Of a stretch of DNA of 64,000 nt, positions 16,877 to 25,710 are shown one piece after another. The notes beneath the pieces are model-generated. The model searched no databases. It was not told the DNA's origin and was given only the letters and a program-made list of their open reading frames with translations. How positions within the stretch are numbered: the stretch's first letter is position 1; each line of letters starts with the position of its first letter. Source of the stretch: Christensenella sp. UBA5489 (GTDB lineage: Bacteria; Bacillota; Clostridia; Christensenellales; UBA1242); contig DIPL01000001.1 in NCBI GenBank assembly GCA_002424095.1, forward strand, positions 4,250 to 68,249, given 5' to 3'. The translations under genes were made by a program, and so were the position numbers.

Positions 16877-17983
16877 ATGCAAAAAGAAAATAAGAAAAGG
16901 GAACAACCTGTAAAAAAATCCAACAAACCAGCAGTCAACTCCTTTGATAAATTAACTCGTGAATTAGCTCAAAAAATGAAACTGGAAAATATTAGTGCAA
17001 AATCGAACGAAAATAACAAAAAACTTAAAACTGAACCAACTTTTGATTTTGGCGAAAACACAGTTAATGAAATCTTTGGCAAAGTTAATGAAGAAATCAT
17101 TGATAAAATTTCAGAAAAAACAAATGATGACAACGAAAATGCTGAAAAATCAATTATAACTTCTGAAAAATCTGCTGATGGAGAAACTGCTAAAACTGTT
17201 GAAGAAATGACAAATCAAACTGCTGACGAACAAACAGAATCTAGTGGCAATTTTGACAACAGCAAAACGAATTGCAATTCTAATTGTTGCGAAAAAGATT
17301 GTAATGAAAATTTGGAAACAACTGAAAACTTCACAGGCTCCCTTGGTAAATTCAAAGATGCTCAAAGTTTACTCATCGCCTATAACAACTTGCAGGCAGA
17401 GTTTACAAGAAAGTGTCAAAGACTAAAAGAATTTGAAAGAACATATGAACCAGAAAGTTGGCGAACGACAATAAAAAGTAATGAAAACTTGAACGACAAA
17501 AAACTTGATAATAAAATCGCATTGGAAAAATTATTTTCACAAATTTCAACAACCGAAAATGAGCAAATAAATCCGCAAGAAATCAATGTTCAAAATCTAG
17601 CGGAAAAGCAATTGCAATCAGATTTTCAAACAAAACAATTACAACCGGAAAACAAATCGCAGTTGCAAACAGAGAATTTTCAAGAAGAGATAAAATCACA
17701 GGCAAATCAATTGTCGGAAAATCAAACGAAAGAACAAACGGAATCACAAAATACTAATATTGAAGATTTATTGAAAAATCCACAAGTTAAAGAATATATT
17801 TTAAACCGTGATGATATAAAAGAAAATGTTTTGAAAATATATTTTAAAGAACTTCGTGAAAGCAATCCACCGAAGGTGATTTCAAGTCTTATTGGCTCTG
17901 GAATTGCACTGAAAACTCCACTGAAACCAACAAATATGGAAGAGGCAAAAGCAATCATAAATAAGATGTTTCATTTAAAATAA
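16877..17983 (+). CDS. Scaffold-like protein
   Basis: The 368-residue product is very rich in Glu, Lys, Gln and Asn with long stretches free of hydrophobic clusters. A Gln/Glu-rich repeat zone lies at about residues 215-295, and a more ordered C-terminal part (VKEYILNRDDIKENVLKIYFKEL; SGIALKTPLKPTNMEEAKAIINKMF) follows. Placement between portal and capsid genes and this composition are typical of head-assembly scaffolds, whose C-terminus binds the capsid protein. Sequence alone does not name the family. A GGAG site precedes the ATG. No protease motif is apparent. Confidence 0.68.
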   Translation: MQKENKKREQPVKKSNKPAVNSFDKLTRELAQKMKLENISAKSNENNKKLKTEPTFDFGENTVNEIFGKVNEEIIDKISEKTNDDNENAEKSIITSEKSADGETAKTVEEMTNQTADEQTESSGNFDNSKTNCNSNCCEKDCNENLETTENFTGSLGKFKDAQSLLIAYNNLQAEFTRKCQRLKEFERTYEPESWRTTIKSNENLNDKKLDNKIALEKLFSQISTTENEQINPQEINVQNLAEKQLQSDFQTKQLQPENKSQLQTENFQEEIKSQANQLSENQTKEQTESQNTNIEDLLKNPQVKEYILNRDDIKENVLKIYFKELRESNPPKVISSLIGSGIALKTPLKPTNMEEAKAIINKMFHLK

Positions 17984-18025
17984 AAAATATCAAAATTAAA
18001 AAATTAATCAATTTTAGGAGGGAAA

Positions 18026-19243
18026 ATGGCAGTAACAATAACAAGCGCAGAAGCAGCGCTAAAAAGTGTATATCTTGGAGTTGTTGCAAATCAACTCAAC
18101 ATAAACTCAAATCCTTTACTTGCAAAAATTCGTCAATCATCGGCAAATATTTGGGGCAAGGAAATCATCAAACTTGCACCTTATGGCATTAATGGCGGCA
18201 TAGGTGCAGGTAGCGAGGAAGGCAGTCTTCCGACAGCAGGTGGAAATAAATATGTGCAGTTTAAAGCTGGATTAAAAAATTTATATGGGAAAATTGAAAT
18301 TTCAGATAAAGCAATTCGTGCATCAGAAAATAATGTTGGTGCATTCGTAAATCTTCTAAACGATGAAATGGAAGGGCTTATCAAAGCAAGCAGTTTTAAT
18401 CTCGGACGTATGCTCTACGGCGATGGCTCGGGGCTTTTGGCAACCACTTCAAAAGCGGTTTCCTTAGGAGATACTTTTTTCACAGTTGCAGACGCACGGA
18501 ACATAATTGAAGGAATGATTTTGGACGTGTATAACGGTGATACAAAAAATGCGACATTCAGTGGCTATCGTGTTACCTATGTCGAAAGAGGAGCAAATGA
18601 AAGCAAAATTTATATTGATTGTCCGTCAGACCTTGGAACTTTAACCACCGCTGCAAAACTTTATGTGCAAGGCTCACGCAATTTTGAAATAACAGGCTTA
18701 GAAGCAATTTTTGGTAGTGCTGATTTATATGGGTTAAGTCGTACAACATATCCGTGGCTTAATCCGTATAAAGATAACACAGATAAAGAAATTTCCGACA
18801 TTGTTCTTCAAGATGCAATTGATGCCTTGGAAGATAAGGCGGGTAGTGAAATTGACTTTATAACGTGTGCAAGGGATGTTCGCAAGGCATATCAGCAATA
18901 TCTATCATATTACAAAAGAAATGTCGATATTATGGAACTTGCGGGCGGTTATAAAGCGATAACCTTTAATGGTATACCGCTTGTCGCCGACCGATTTGTT
19001 GAAAGTGGAACATTATATATGTTAAATACAAAAGATTTTGTATTGCATCAACTTTGCGACTGGAATTGGCTTGAAAACGAAGATGGCAGAGTTTTAAGAC
19101 AAACCACTGGTTATCCGACATATAGTGCAACTTTGGTAAAATATGCAGATTTAATTTGCGACCGTCCAATTGCTCAGTCAAAAATTTCAGGAATTTCAAG
19201 CACGGTTACAAATCCGTTTGAAATTCCAACTGGAACAGAATAA
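18026..19243 (+). CDS. Major capsid protein, HK97-fold type
   Basis: The 405-residue protein follows an AGGAGGG site and sits at the expected place after the scaffold. It has an N-terminal arm (MAVTITSAEAALKSVYLGVV), the E-loop-like region (GSEEGSLPTAGGNKYVQF), a spine helix part (LLNDEMEGLIKASSFNLGRMLYGDGSG) and a P-domain/A-domain half ending in VADRFVESGTLYMLN. Similar proteins are the capsids of clostridial short-tailed prophages. The gene is intact, with no frameshift, and the strong ribosome-binding site fits high expression. Fold assignment is by pattern and context. Confidence 0.85.
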   Translation: MAVTITSAEAALKSVYLGVVANQLNINSNPLLAKIRQSSANIWGKEIIKLAPYGINGGIGAGSEEGSLPTAGGNKYVQFKAGLKNLYGKIEISDKAIRASENNVGAFVNLLNDEMEGLIKASSFNLGRMLYGDGSGLLATTSKAVSLGDTFFTVADARNIIEGMILDVYNGDTKNATFSGYRVTYVERGANESKIYIDCPSDLGTLTTAAKLYVQGSRNFEITGLEAIFGSADLYGLSRTTYPWLNPYKDNTDKEISDIVLQDAIDALEDKAGSEIDFITCARDVRKAYQQYLSYYKRNVDIMELAGGYKAITFNGIPLVADRFVESGTLYMLNTKDFVLHQLCDWNWLENEDGRVLRQTTGYPTYSATLVKYADLICDRPIAQSKISGISSTVTNPFEIPTGTE

Positions 19244-19279
19244 ATTATAAAATGAAACAACTTATGAAGAGAGTTAAAT

Positions 19280-19588
19280 ATGTTGGTTGAAGTTACAACA
19301 GATGTATATTTTATTGCCGAACGCTTATGTGAAATTGATAAAAATTATTTTACAGTCTATAACACCGCCACTCAAAAATTTGAAATTCACAATAGAGAGC
19401 AACAAGGGAATACTTATTGTTTAAGTGTTCCCTTTGAAACTCTTGATTGTCGCACTTTGGAACTGGTGCAGAAAACGAAAATAGAAAATATCAATAAAAT
19501 AATTGAAGAGATTGACAAGTCTAATATAATAGCACAACAAAAATTGCAGAGAGAAACATTAAAAAAAGCACAGAAAATTTTAAATTAA
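19280..19588 (+). CDS. Small phage-type protein, function unknown
   Basis: This 102-residue protein has a compact N-terminal domain (MLVEVTTDVYFIAERLCEID, then NRE and CLSVPFETLD) and a C-terminal helix rich in Lys, Glu and Gln. Proteins of this shape follow the capsid gene in many clostridial prophages, but none has a function I can state. It is co-directional and closely spaced with the capsid and connector genes. It could be a head accessory or a connector chaperone. Confidence 0.55.
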   Translation: MLVEVTTDVYFIAERLCEIDKNYFTVYNTATQKFEIHNREQQGNTYCLSVPFETLDCRTLELVQKTKIENINKIIEEIDKSNIIAQQKLQRETLKKAQKILN

Positions 19589-19651
19589 ATTGTAAGAATA
19601 TAAGATTGAACTCAAAAAAATAAAAATTCGAAAGTTAAAAAAGGATATAAA

Positions 19652-20224
19652 ATGAAAGTCAAAGATATAATTGAAATTGCACTTGTACTTGTTGGGAAGA
19701 ATTCTCTTTTGGACACATCAATGTTTAATCCACAAATTATAGAACCGCTGACCAATGAGCAAGAAAAAGAACTAGGCTATTTAGAAAAGTGTTTTAATTT
19801 AGTTTATAAGGAAGTGAGTGCAGATTATTTACCGCTTATGTATGAAGAAACAATTACATTTAAAAACGGCGAGTTTGTTTTGGACCAACTTGATAAAAGC
19901 ATTCTAGACATTTATAAACTTTATGATAATTCGTATGGAGATATTTCTTACCGCCTTTTTCCAACTTATATAAAAGCCGATGCCACAGTCGCTAATATAA
20001 TTTACAGTTTTTTGCCTGAAAATCTAGAACTTGATGATGAAGTAATATTTTTTGGCGGAAAACTTTTGCCACAAGTTTTAGCATACGGAATTGCACGTGA
20101 ATATTGTCTTATTAATGGCGAACTTACAGAAGCAGATATTTGGGAAAAACGTTTTAAAGATGGAATTCAAACTGAAATGCGAAAAAAAAGTCAAATACAA
20201 ATCAAGCCACGGAGGTGGTATTAA
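19652..20224 (+). CDS. Head-tail connector / adaptor protein (gp11-like)
   Basis: The 190-residue product has the size, the location and the pattern (an N-terminal helical domain, an aromatic beta part QLDKSILDIYKLYDNSY, and a final GIAREYCLINGELTEADIWEKRF helix) of the adaptor that binds below the portal in short-tailed phages (T7 gp11, P22 gp4 class). The match is by architecture, not by a strict motif. An AAGGAT site precedes the ATG. Its stop overlaps the start of the next gene, TAATG, so translation of the two is likely coupled. Confidence 0.6.
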   Translation: MKVKDIIEIALVLVGKNSLLDTSMFNPQIIEPLTNEQEKELGYLEKCFNLVYKEVSADYLPLMYEETITFKNGEFVLDQLDKSILDIYKLYDNSYGDISYRLFPTYIKADATVANIIYSFLPENLELDDEVIFFGGKLLPQVLAYGIAREYCLINGELTEADIWEKRFKDGIQTEMRKKSQIQIKPRRWY

Positions 20225-21714
20225 TGTCGTTGATGTTTTATAAAAACAAATTAAAAATAAAAAAGCCAAATTCAAAAATAATTAATTTTGACAATTTTGC
20301 GGAGAATATAAATTCAGATTTATGTAGCGAAAATCTCAAAGAAGCAGGAAAAATAAGTTATAACTATCAAAATACAAGCGGAACGCTTGAATCCGAAATA
20401 GGATTCACTGAACTTGCTTTGCCAATTTCGGATGGTTCGCTTGAAACACGTATAATTCGAAATTTCAATGATACCGACGTAAAAAAACTTTGGCATTTTA
20501 AATATTTTGACCACGTTTATAACTGTGTTGCTGATAAAATTATTTTTTGCAGTGCGGATGGGAGATTAAGTGTTTTAAGCGTTTTTGACTATGATAAAAA
20601 TTCTTACATACTCGATATTGAAGCATTCGGAAACTTGCCAGTTGGCATAAATTATTGCATTGAAGGCGAGGACTTTATGATCTTTTCAGGCGGCAGTTCT
20701 CTTGTGGCTTACACTTCACGCCGATTGCCAATTTATAACGAAAATTGTCCGCCGCTTTTATCAATTTGCAAGGCATACGATAACATTTTTGCAATTTTAG
20801 CAGGCGATAGAAATAAACTTTTATATACGCCAAATACGAATCCACTTGCATTGAGCGATATAAATGAAAAAATGGATTTAACTGGCGAAGCAGGGCGGCT
20901 TTGTTCACTTATTAATTTTGATGATTATTTATTTATTTTTCGAGAATTTGGAATTACAAAACTTTCAAAGTACGGCTCAGCAGATAATTTCAGTATAAGC
21001 GAAATATATCAGTCATCCGCTAGAATTTATGAAAATACGATTTCTGTTTGCGGAAATGAAATTATATTTTTAGCACAAGATGGAATTTATAAATTTAGCG
21101 GAACGAACACCGAAAAAATTAAATTAAATATTGATAAATTTTTCGACGGTATTGCAAACAATGATTCATCCGCTTGTTATAGTAAAGGAAAATATATTTT
21201 GGCGTGTAGGCTGAATTTTGGCGATGAAAGAGAAGTTGGTTGTGAAACATATGCAGATGGATTTAAAAATAATGCGATTATAATTTTAGATTTAAACTCA
21301 AAAAAATTCAGCATTATGCGTGGACTTGATATTTCAAGTTTGCTTAGTTTAAATGCTGGTTCGTTAAGCACCATCTTAGCAACTTTTAATGGCGAACATT
21401 CTAAAAAAATTGGAATTATAGACACTTCTGCATCAATTTTTGACACAGAATTAAACTGTTTGTGGCAAAGCGGAAAATTTGATTTTGGAGAATTTGAAAA
21501 ACTTAAAATTATAAAAAAGATTTTTATAAAGACAAAAGAGAATTGCAAAATAATCTTGAAATCAGATATTGAAGAAAAAATTTTTACAATCAATGCTGGA
21601 CCATCAACGCAGTGCATTAACACAAAATTAAAAGGAAAAGTTTTCGAAGTTAGCATATCATCAGACGGAAAAACGCATATATCAAACTTCAAACTTAAAG
21701 CCGATATTGAATAA
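20224..21714 (+). CDS. Tail-nozzle/stopper-like beta-propeller protein
   Basis: The 496-residue protein has repeated blade-like strands: DHVYNCVADKIIFCSADGRL, SICKAYDNIFAILAGDRNKL with LYTPNTNPL, LINFDDYLFIFREFGITKL and GNEIIFLAQDGIYKF. The pattern 'LAGDRNKLLYTPNTNPL' is the hallmark of phage nozzle or stopper proteins that report grid-like blades (T7 gp12 class). ATG 20224 was chosen over GTG 20215 because GGAGG (20211-20215) is eight bases upstream and the start overlaps the previous stop. It is the most tail-like gene in the block; no tape measure, tail tube or fibre gene follows. Confidence 0.62.
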   Translation: MSLMFYKNKLKIKKPNSKIINFDNFAENINSDLCSENLKEAGKISYNYQNTSGTLESEIGFTELALPISDGSLETRIIRNFNDTDVKKLWHFKYFDHVYNCVADKIIFCSADGRLSVLSVFDYDKNSYILDIEAFGNLPVGINYCIEGEDFMIFSGGSSLVAYTSRRLPIYNENCPPLLSICKAYDNIFAILAGDRNKLLYTPNTNPLALSDINEKMDLTGEAGRLCSLINFDDYLFIFREFGITKLSKYGSADNFSISEIYQSSARIYENTISVCGNEIIFLAQDGIYKFSGTNTEKIKLNIDKFFDGIANNDSSACYSKGKYILACRLNFGDEREVGCETYADGFKNNAIIILDLNSKKFSIMRGLDISSLLSLNAGSLSTILATFNGEHSKKIGIIDTSASIFDTELNCLWQSGKFDFGEFEKLKIIKKIFIKTKENCKIILKSDIEEKIFTINAGPSTQCINTKLKGKVFEVSISSDGKTHISNFKLKADIE

Positions 21715-21727
21715 AGGCAGGATAGCA

Positions 21728-21931
21728 ATGAAAAGTAGTTTAAAGCAAAATAAGATGAACGAACATAATTCGTCAAATAAATTAATTGAAAACTCTCAGG
21801 AAAAACAGAATAAAAGAGAAAATCAAAAACAACAAAATAGTTTTAAATTTTCGCATAAAGTAATAAGAGGAAAAATACTCTATTTATTAAGACGAGATTA
21901 TATCAAAAGATATAAAAAATTGAATATTTAG
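21728..21931 (+). CDS. Small basic protein, unknown
   Basis: From ATG 21728 (AGGCAGG site upstream) the product has 67 residues, mainly Lys, Asn, Gln and Arg, with a basic amphipathic end (SFKFSHKVIRGKILYLLRRD). It has no membrane helix or recognised domain. It lies between the nozzle-like gene and the first holin. It may be a nucleic-acid- or membrane-binding accessory, but nothing shows this directly. Confidence 0.45.
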   Translation: MKSSLKQNKMNEHNSSNKLIENSQEKQNKRENQKQQNSFKFSHKVIRGKILYLLRRDYIKRYKKLNI

Positions 21932-22037
21932 AAAAATATTTTAGATATATAAGATATAAACATATAAAAATATTATATTATAAAGAACTTTTTTAATATA
22001 AAATTTATAAAATATAATGAAACACAAAAGGTTGAAA

Positions 22038-22418
22038 ATGCAAGAATTAATTAATGTAGTAATAAGTAACGGAATTTTTGCAACTTTATTTGTTGCGTTG
22101 CTTTATTTTCAATTAAAAGACAGTTCTCAACGTGAGAAAAAATATATTGCAGTGATTGAAAAATTTTCAAAGCAACTCGATGCCGTTGAAGATGTTAAGG
22201 AAAATATTTCCAAACACTTTGATTCTGTCGATAACGTGAGTTATGACATTTCTAAACAATCTGAGGCAATTGAAAATGTTAAGCAAGACATATCTGAAAT
22301 AAAAAATGTAATTTATTTTAATAACACAATTGTTTCAAAGGGGAAAAAAGATAACAAAAAGCAAAGTAACATTATTAAAGAAAATAATTCCGAAGCAAAA
22401 GTCGAAAATGAAAATTAA
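22038..22418 (+). CDS. BhlA/UviB-family holin-like protein
   Basis: From ATG 22038 (AAAGG site upstream; ATG 22017 has none) the 126-residue protein starts MQELINVVISNGIFATLFVALLYF, one membrane helix, then a charged coiled coil (DAVEDVKENISKHFDSVDNV) with an internal heptad-like repeat and a Lys/Asn tail. The start and layout match the BhlA/UviB group of small membrane proteins found in Gram-positive prophages and bacteriocin loci, thought to act as holins. It is followed 23 bases later by a second holin of a different family. Confidence 0.65.
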   Translation: MQELINVVISNGIFATLFVALLYFQLKDSSQREKKYIAVIEKFSKQLDAVEDVKENISKHFDSVDNVSYDISKQSEAIENVKQDISEIKNVIYFNNTIVSKGKKDNKKQSNIIKENNSEAKVENEN

Positions 22419-22441
22419 TTTTCAGAAGTAAAAAGGAAAAG

Positions 22442-22744
22442 ATGAAATTTAAAGATAGAGTAAAATCATATAAATTTTGGGTTGCGCTTTCCGCCTCGCT
22501 CATAATTTTATTACAAACTTTGGGAGAGGCATTTGGCTTCACGATATCTGAAAAGGTGATTGATGGAATTGTTATGGGATTTTGCAGTATTCTTGTGGTT
22601 CTAGGAATTGTCGAGCATCCAGCCGACAAGAATAATGACGACAAAGAAAATATTGAAAACGACAAAAAATCTGAAAATGAAAGTAAACCCGAAACCAAAT
22701 CCGAAAATAAACCCGAACCCAAATCCGAAAGCAAACCAAAATAG
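22442..22744 (+). CDS. Phage holin, phi-LC3 family
   Basis: The 100-residue protein has the family start (KFKDRVKSYKFWVALSASL), two membrane helices (about residues 12-30 and 40-58) joined by EAFGFTISEK, then GIVEHPADKNNDD. The end is a 40-residue repeat tail of Glu, Lys, Pro and Ser. These match phi-LC3 holins, which open the membrane for an endolysin. No endolysin gene is next to it or elsewhere in the block. An AAAGG site precedes the ATG. It is the last gene before the block's terminator. Confidence 0.78.
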   Translation: MKFKDRVKSYKFWVALSASLIILLQTLGEAFGFTISEKVIDGIVMGFCSILVVLGIVEHPADKNNDDKENIENDKKSENESKPETKSENKPEPKSESKPK

Positions 22745-22762
22745 AAAAATAAAAAAATATTT

Positions 22763-22810
22763 AAACTCATTAATTTTAGGAGAAATTCTTAAATTTAATG
22801 AGTTTTTATT
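22763..22810 (+). terminator. Terminator closing the phage-like block
   Basis: AAACTCATTAA (22763-22773) pairs with TTTAATGAGTTT (22794-22805), followed by a T-rich run. It separates the holin gene from the promoter of the housekeeping phosphorylase, so it marks the right edge of the accessory block. Confidence 0.75.
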
Positions 22811-22817
22811 TTTAAAC

Positions 22818-22845
22818 TTTACAATCTTAAAAAAAATGTTATAAT
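22818..22845 (+). promoter_or_regulatory. Promoter of the phosphorylase gene
   Basis: TTTACA (22818-22823) and TATAAT (22840-22845) with a 16-base spacer lie just before the phosphorylase gene. A short leader leads to an AGAAGGA site. Confidence 0.65.
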
Positions 22846-22882
22846 TACAATTAATACAGTAAATTTTTTTAGAAGGATTATA

Positions 22883-24355
22883 ATGGATATATCTAATATA
22901 ATAGAAAAAAAATTGCTAAAAAAAAGACTGAATGAGTCTGATTTTTTGTGTGTTATAAACGGTTACTTAAACGATGAAGTTTCCGAAACTCAAATGGTCG
23001 GATTCTTAAAAGCGATAACAGATAATAACCTAAACAATTCTGAAATCTATGCGCTCACAAAAGCAATGCAAAACGCAGGCGGCGGAAAAACTCTGGATTT
23101 AAAAGGACGTGTTGCAGATAAGCATTCAACAGGTGGTGTAAGTGATTCGACAACTCTTTTAGTTGTGCCGATTGTTGCGGCGGCGGGCGTTAAAATTTTA
23201 AAAATGAGCGGAAAAAGTCTTGGTTTTACAGGTGGAACTGCTGATAAAATTCTTTGTTTTGAGAGAATTAAAAATGACATTCCAACACAGGAAGCATTAA
23301 GAATTTTAAATAAAACAAACGGTTGTTTTTTAACACAATCAGATGAAATTGCACCAGCCGACAAAAAAATCTATGCTTTACGTGATAAAATTGGCTTAAT
23401 TGCAAGCATTCCATTAATTGCTTCTTCAATAGTTAGTAAAAAACTTGCATCAGGTGGACATATTATTGTTTTTGATGTGAAAGTCGGACAAGGTGCATTC
23501 ATTAAAACTTTAAGAGATGCCGTTTCACTTGCAAAAATAATGATAGATATTGTTAAAAAAGAAGGAAAAAAGGCATGTGCTGTGATTTCTTCAATGGATG
23601 AACCGCTTGGTAATTTCATCGGCGATTGTCTTGAAGTGCGGGAAGCCATTGAAATTTTAAAAAATGCAATCAAACCACTTAATCCTGAACATAGACAGTC
23701 AAGCAACTCACAATCCCTTAAATATGCCTCATCATCGTTTAGAATGATTAATGTTTCAACACTTGTTTCAAATTTAAAAGAAGAAATTTCAAAAAGTAAT
23801 AATGGAGATAAAAACGGTAATAATCTTTTAAGTTTAAGCGAAACACTTGCTGCATTAATAATAAAATTCGCCCAAAACATTGAACTTGAAGATGCAAGGA
23901 AGCAAGTGCGTAAAGTGTTGGGGAATGGAAAAGCACTTACAAAACTCAAAGAAATTATAAGAGAACAAGGCGGAAGTTTGAATCTCTTTAATAAAAAAAT
24001 AGATTATATAAATAAAGAAATTTCTCTTGATGAAAAAGGTTATATAAAAAATTTAGACACGGAAAATTTGGGGCTTATAACAAAAGAATTTACAGAAAAA
24101 TATAAAGATTTCGCTGGAATTGAAATTCTAGTACGACGTGGCGATAAGGTTTCTCCGAATATAATTTTAGCAAGACTATATTTCAAAAAGGATGAAATAG
24201 ATAAAACTAAAATTTCAAAAAAACTTATTAAAAAAGAAACCGAAACTAAACAAAAAATGTTAAATGAAATAATTAAAAGATATAAAGAATGCTTTAAAAT
24301 TTCGCCCAAAAAGACGAAAGCAAAAAGCAATATCATAAGAAAAATAATTTATTAA
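22883..24355 (+). CDS. pdp: Pyrimidine-nucleoside (thymidine) phosphorylase
   Basis: This enzyme splits thymidine and uridine with phosphate to base and pentose 1-phosphate (nucleoside salvage). The signature KHSTGGVSDSTTLLVVP and KMSGKSLGFTGGTADK is intact, as are the lobe motifs (DKKIYALRDKIG; VGQGAFIKT). At 490 residues it is longer than the usual 430-435. About 45 residues around 270-310 (SSNSQSLKYASSSFR) replace a short loop, and the C-terminus has a Lys-rich tail of some 35 residues. The active domain seems complete. It opens the host side beyond the phage-like block. Confidence 0.92.
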   Translation: MDISNIIEKKLLKKRLNESDFLCVINGYLNDEVSETQMVGFLKAITDNNLNNSEIYALTKAMQNAGGGKTLDLKGRVADKHSTGGVSDSTTLLVVPIVAAAGVKILKMSGKSLGFTGGTADKILCFERIKNDIPTQEALRILNKTNGCFLTQSDEIAPADKKIYALRDKIGLIASIPLIASSIVSKKLASGGHIIVFDVKVGQGAFIKTLRDAVSLAKIMIDIVKKEGKKACAVISSMDEPLGNFIGDCLEVREAIEILKNAIKPLNPEHRQSSNSQSLKYASSSFRMINVSTLVSNLKEEISKSNNGDKNGNNLLSLSETLAALIIKFAQNIELEDARKQVRKVLGNGKALTKLKEIIREQGGSLNLFNKKIDYINKEISLDEKGYIKNLDTENLGLITKEFTEKYKDFAGIEILVRRGDKVSPNIILARLYFKKDEIDKTKISKKLIKKETETKQKMLNEIIKRYKECFKISPKKTKAKSNIIRKIIY

Positions 24356-24388
24356 AGATAATCTCAAAAGTGATTTAACGGAGATATA

Positions 24389-24832
24389 ATGAAATTTAAA
24401 GTGGCGACAAAAAATGCAGACGAAACTATGCAATTTGCGGAAAAATTCGCAACATTGCTCACTTCGCCGTGTGTGATTGCTTTGGATGGCGATTTAAGCG
24501 CAGGCAAAACAACTTTCGCCAAAGGTTTTGCAAAAGGGCTTGGCATAGAAAAAATGATAACAAGTCCAACTTTCACGATTTTAAATGAATATGATTTTCA
24601 AAATAAAAATGATATAAAAAAGTTATATCATTTTGATATGTATAGACTTGAAAACGAGGATGACGCATTTGCACTTGGTCTTGAAGAATATTTTGATTTA
24701 AAAAAACTTAACGGTTTTGTTTTAGTCGAATGGGCGGATAGGATAAAAAACATCTTGCCTGAAAAATATATTATTGTGAATTTTTCTAAAATAAGCGATA
24801 ATGAAAGGTCAATATTAATTTCAGGGAATTAA
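24389..24832 (+). CDS. tsaE: tRNA threonylcarbamoyladenosine biosynthesis ATPase TsaE
   Basis: TsaE works with TsaB and TsaD to put threonylcarbamoyl on A37 of tRNAs that read ANN codons. The 147-residue protein has Walker A GDLSAGKTT (residues about 34-42), the ITSPTFTILNEY switch segment and the VLVEWADRI motif, all standard. It leads tsaB and rimI in the conserved bacterial cluster tsaE-tsaB-rimI. The gap to the phosphorylase gene is 33 bases. Confidence 0.95.
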   Translation: MKFKVATKNADETMQFAEKFATLLTSPCVIALDGDLSAGKTTFAKGFAKGLGIEKMITSPTFTILNEYDFQNKNDIKKLYHFDMYRLENEDDAFALGLEEYFDLKKLNGFVLVEWADRIKNILPEKYIIVNFSKISDNERSILISGN

Positions 24833-24907
24833 AATAAAGTTCTTTTTAATGTGTAAGCTATTTTTAAAAACATAATTAATAAAAAAAATATTTTATAAAA
24901 GGGAAAA

Positions 24908-25648
24908 ATGAAAATTCTATGTATAAACACTGCTTTTGCTGAGGCTCATATAGCATTTAAAAACGAAAGCATTCAAATTTTTAGGAAAATTAATGCCGAA
25001 GCAAAAAGTTCTGAAAACATTTTGCCCGCAATTGAAAAAGTTCTGTACGAGCAAAGCATAAGTCCAAAAGAATTGACGTATATTGCCACCGTGGTTGGTC
25101 CCGGTTCTTTTACTGGAATTCGAATTGGAACTGCAATTGCCAAAGGTTCTGTATGTACTGTGCCAACAATTAAATTGATTGCAATAAATTCTCTTGATTT
25201 AATGGCGTATGAATTTTTAAAAAACAAGAATTCAAACGAAAGGCAGAACGTACCACAAGTAGATTTATCAAATGATAAAAACCCTAAAACTTTTTATTGT
25301 ATTCAAAATGCACATTCAAAAAGATTTTTTATTGCTAAATATAATTTTGTTGGCGAACGAATAAGTGATTATGCTCTCGTCAATAAATTGCCTGAAAACG
25401 CAATTTTAATAAAATTAGAATGTGAAGATTTTGAGATTCCACCAAATTTTGTTTTTGATAATTCTGATAATGTTAAAAACTCTTCCGTTCTTATAAATAT
25501 AAAGTTAAAACCTGAAACATTGTTGGAAGTTGCATTAAAATATATAGAAGAAATCAAAATAACTGATTTGCAAAATTTTGAACCCGTTTATATAAGATTA
25601 TCTCAAGCAGAAGAAAATTTAATTAAATCAAAGTGTAAAAAATCGTAA
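24908..25648 (+). CDS. tsaB: tRNA threonylcarbamoyladenosine protein TsaB
   Basis: TsaB is the Gcp-like, inactive partner that holds TsaD in the tRNA-modifying complex. The N-terminal ASKHA core is present: ILCINTAFAEAHIAF, then the family signature VVGPGSFTGIRIGTAIAKG (residues about 60-78). It is 246 residues, somewhat longer than average because of a central loop. An AAAAGGG site precedes the ATG. TsaD itself is not in this window. Confidence 0.93.
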   Translation: MKILCINTAFAEAHIAFKNESIQIFRKINAEAKSSENILPAIEKVLYEQSISPKELTYIATVVGPGSFTGIRIGTAIAKGSVCTVPTIKLIAINSLDLMAYEFLKNKNSNERQNVPQVDLSNDKNPKTFYCIQNAHSKRFFIAKYNFVGERISDYALVNKLPENAILIKLECEDFEIPPNFVFDNSDNVKNSSVLINIKLKPETLLEVALKYIEEIKITDLQNFEPVYIRLSQAEENLIKSKCKKS

Positions 25649-25710
25649 TTAAAGTGTAACGAAATCACATTAGAAGTTCATATTAAAAAAATTATAAAAA
25701 ACAGGAATTA

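Noticed and set aside
4287..22882. Attachment-site direct repeats at the borders of the phage-like block
   Set aside because: By eye I found no convincing long repeat shared by both borders, and no tRNA gene. A computed repeat search would be needed.
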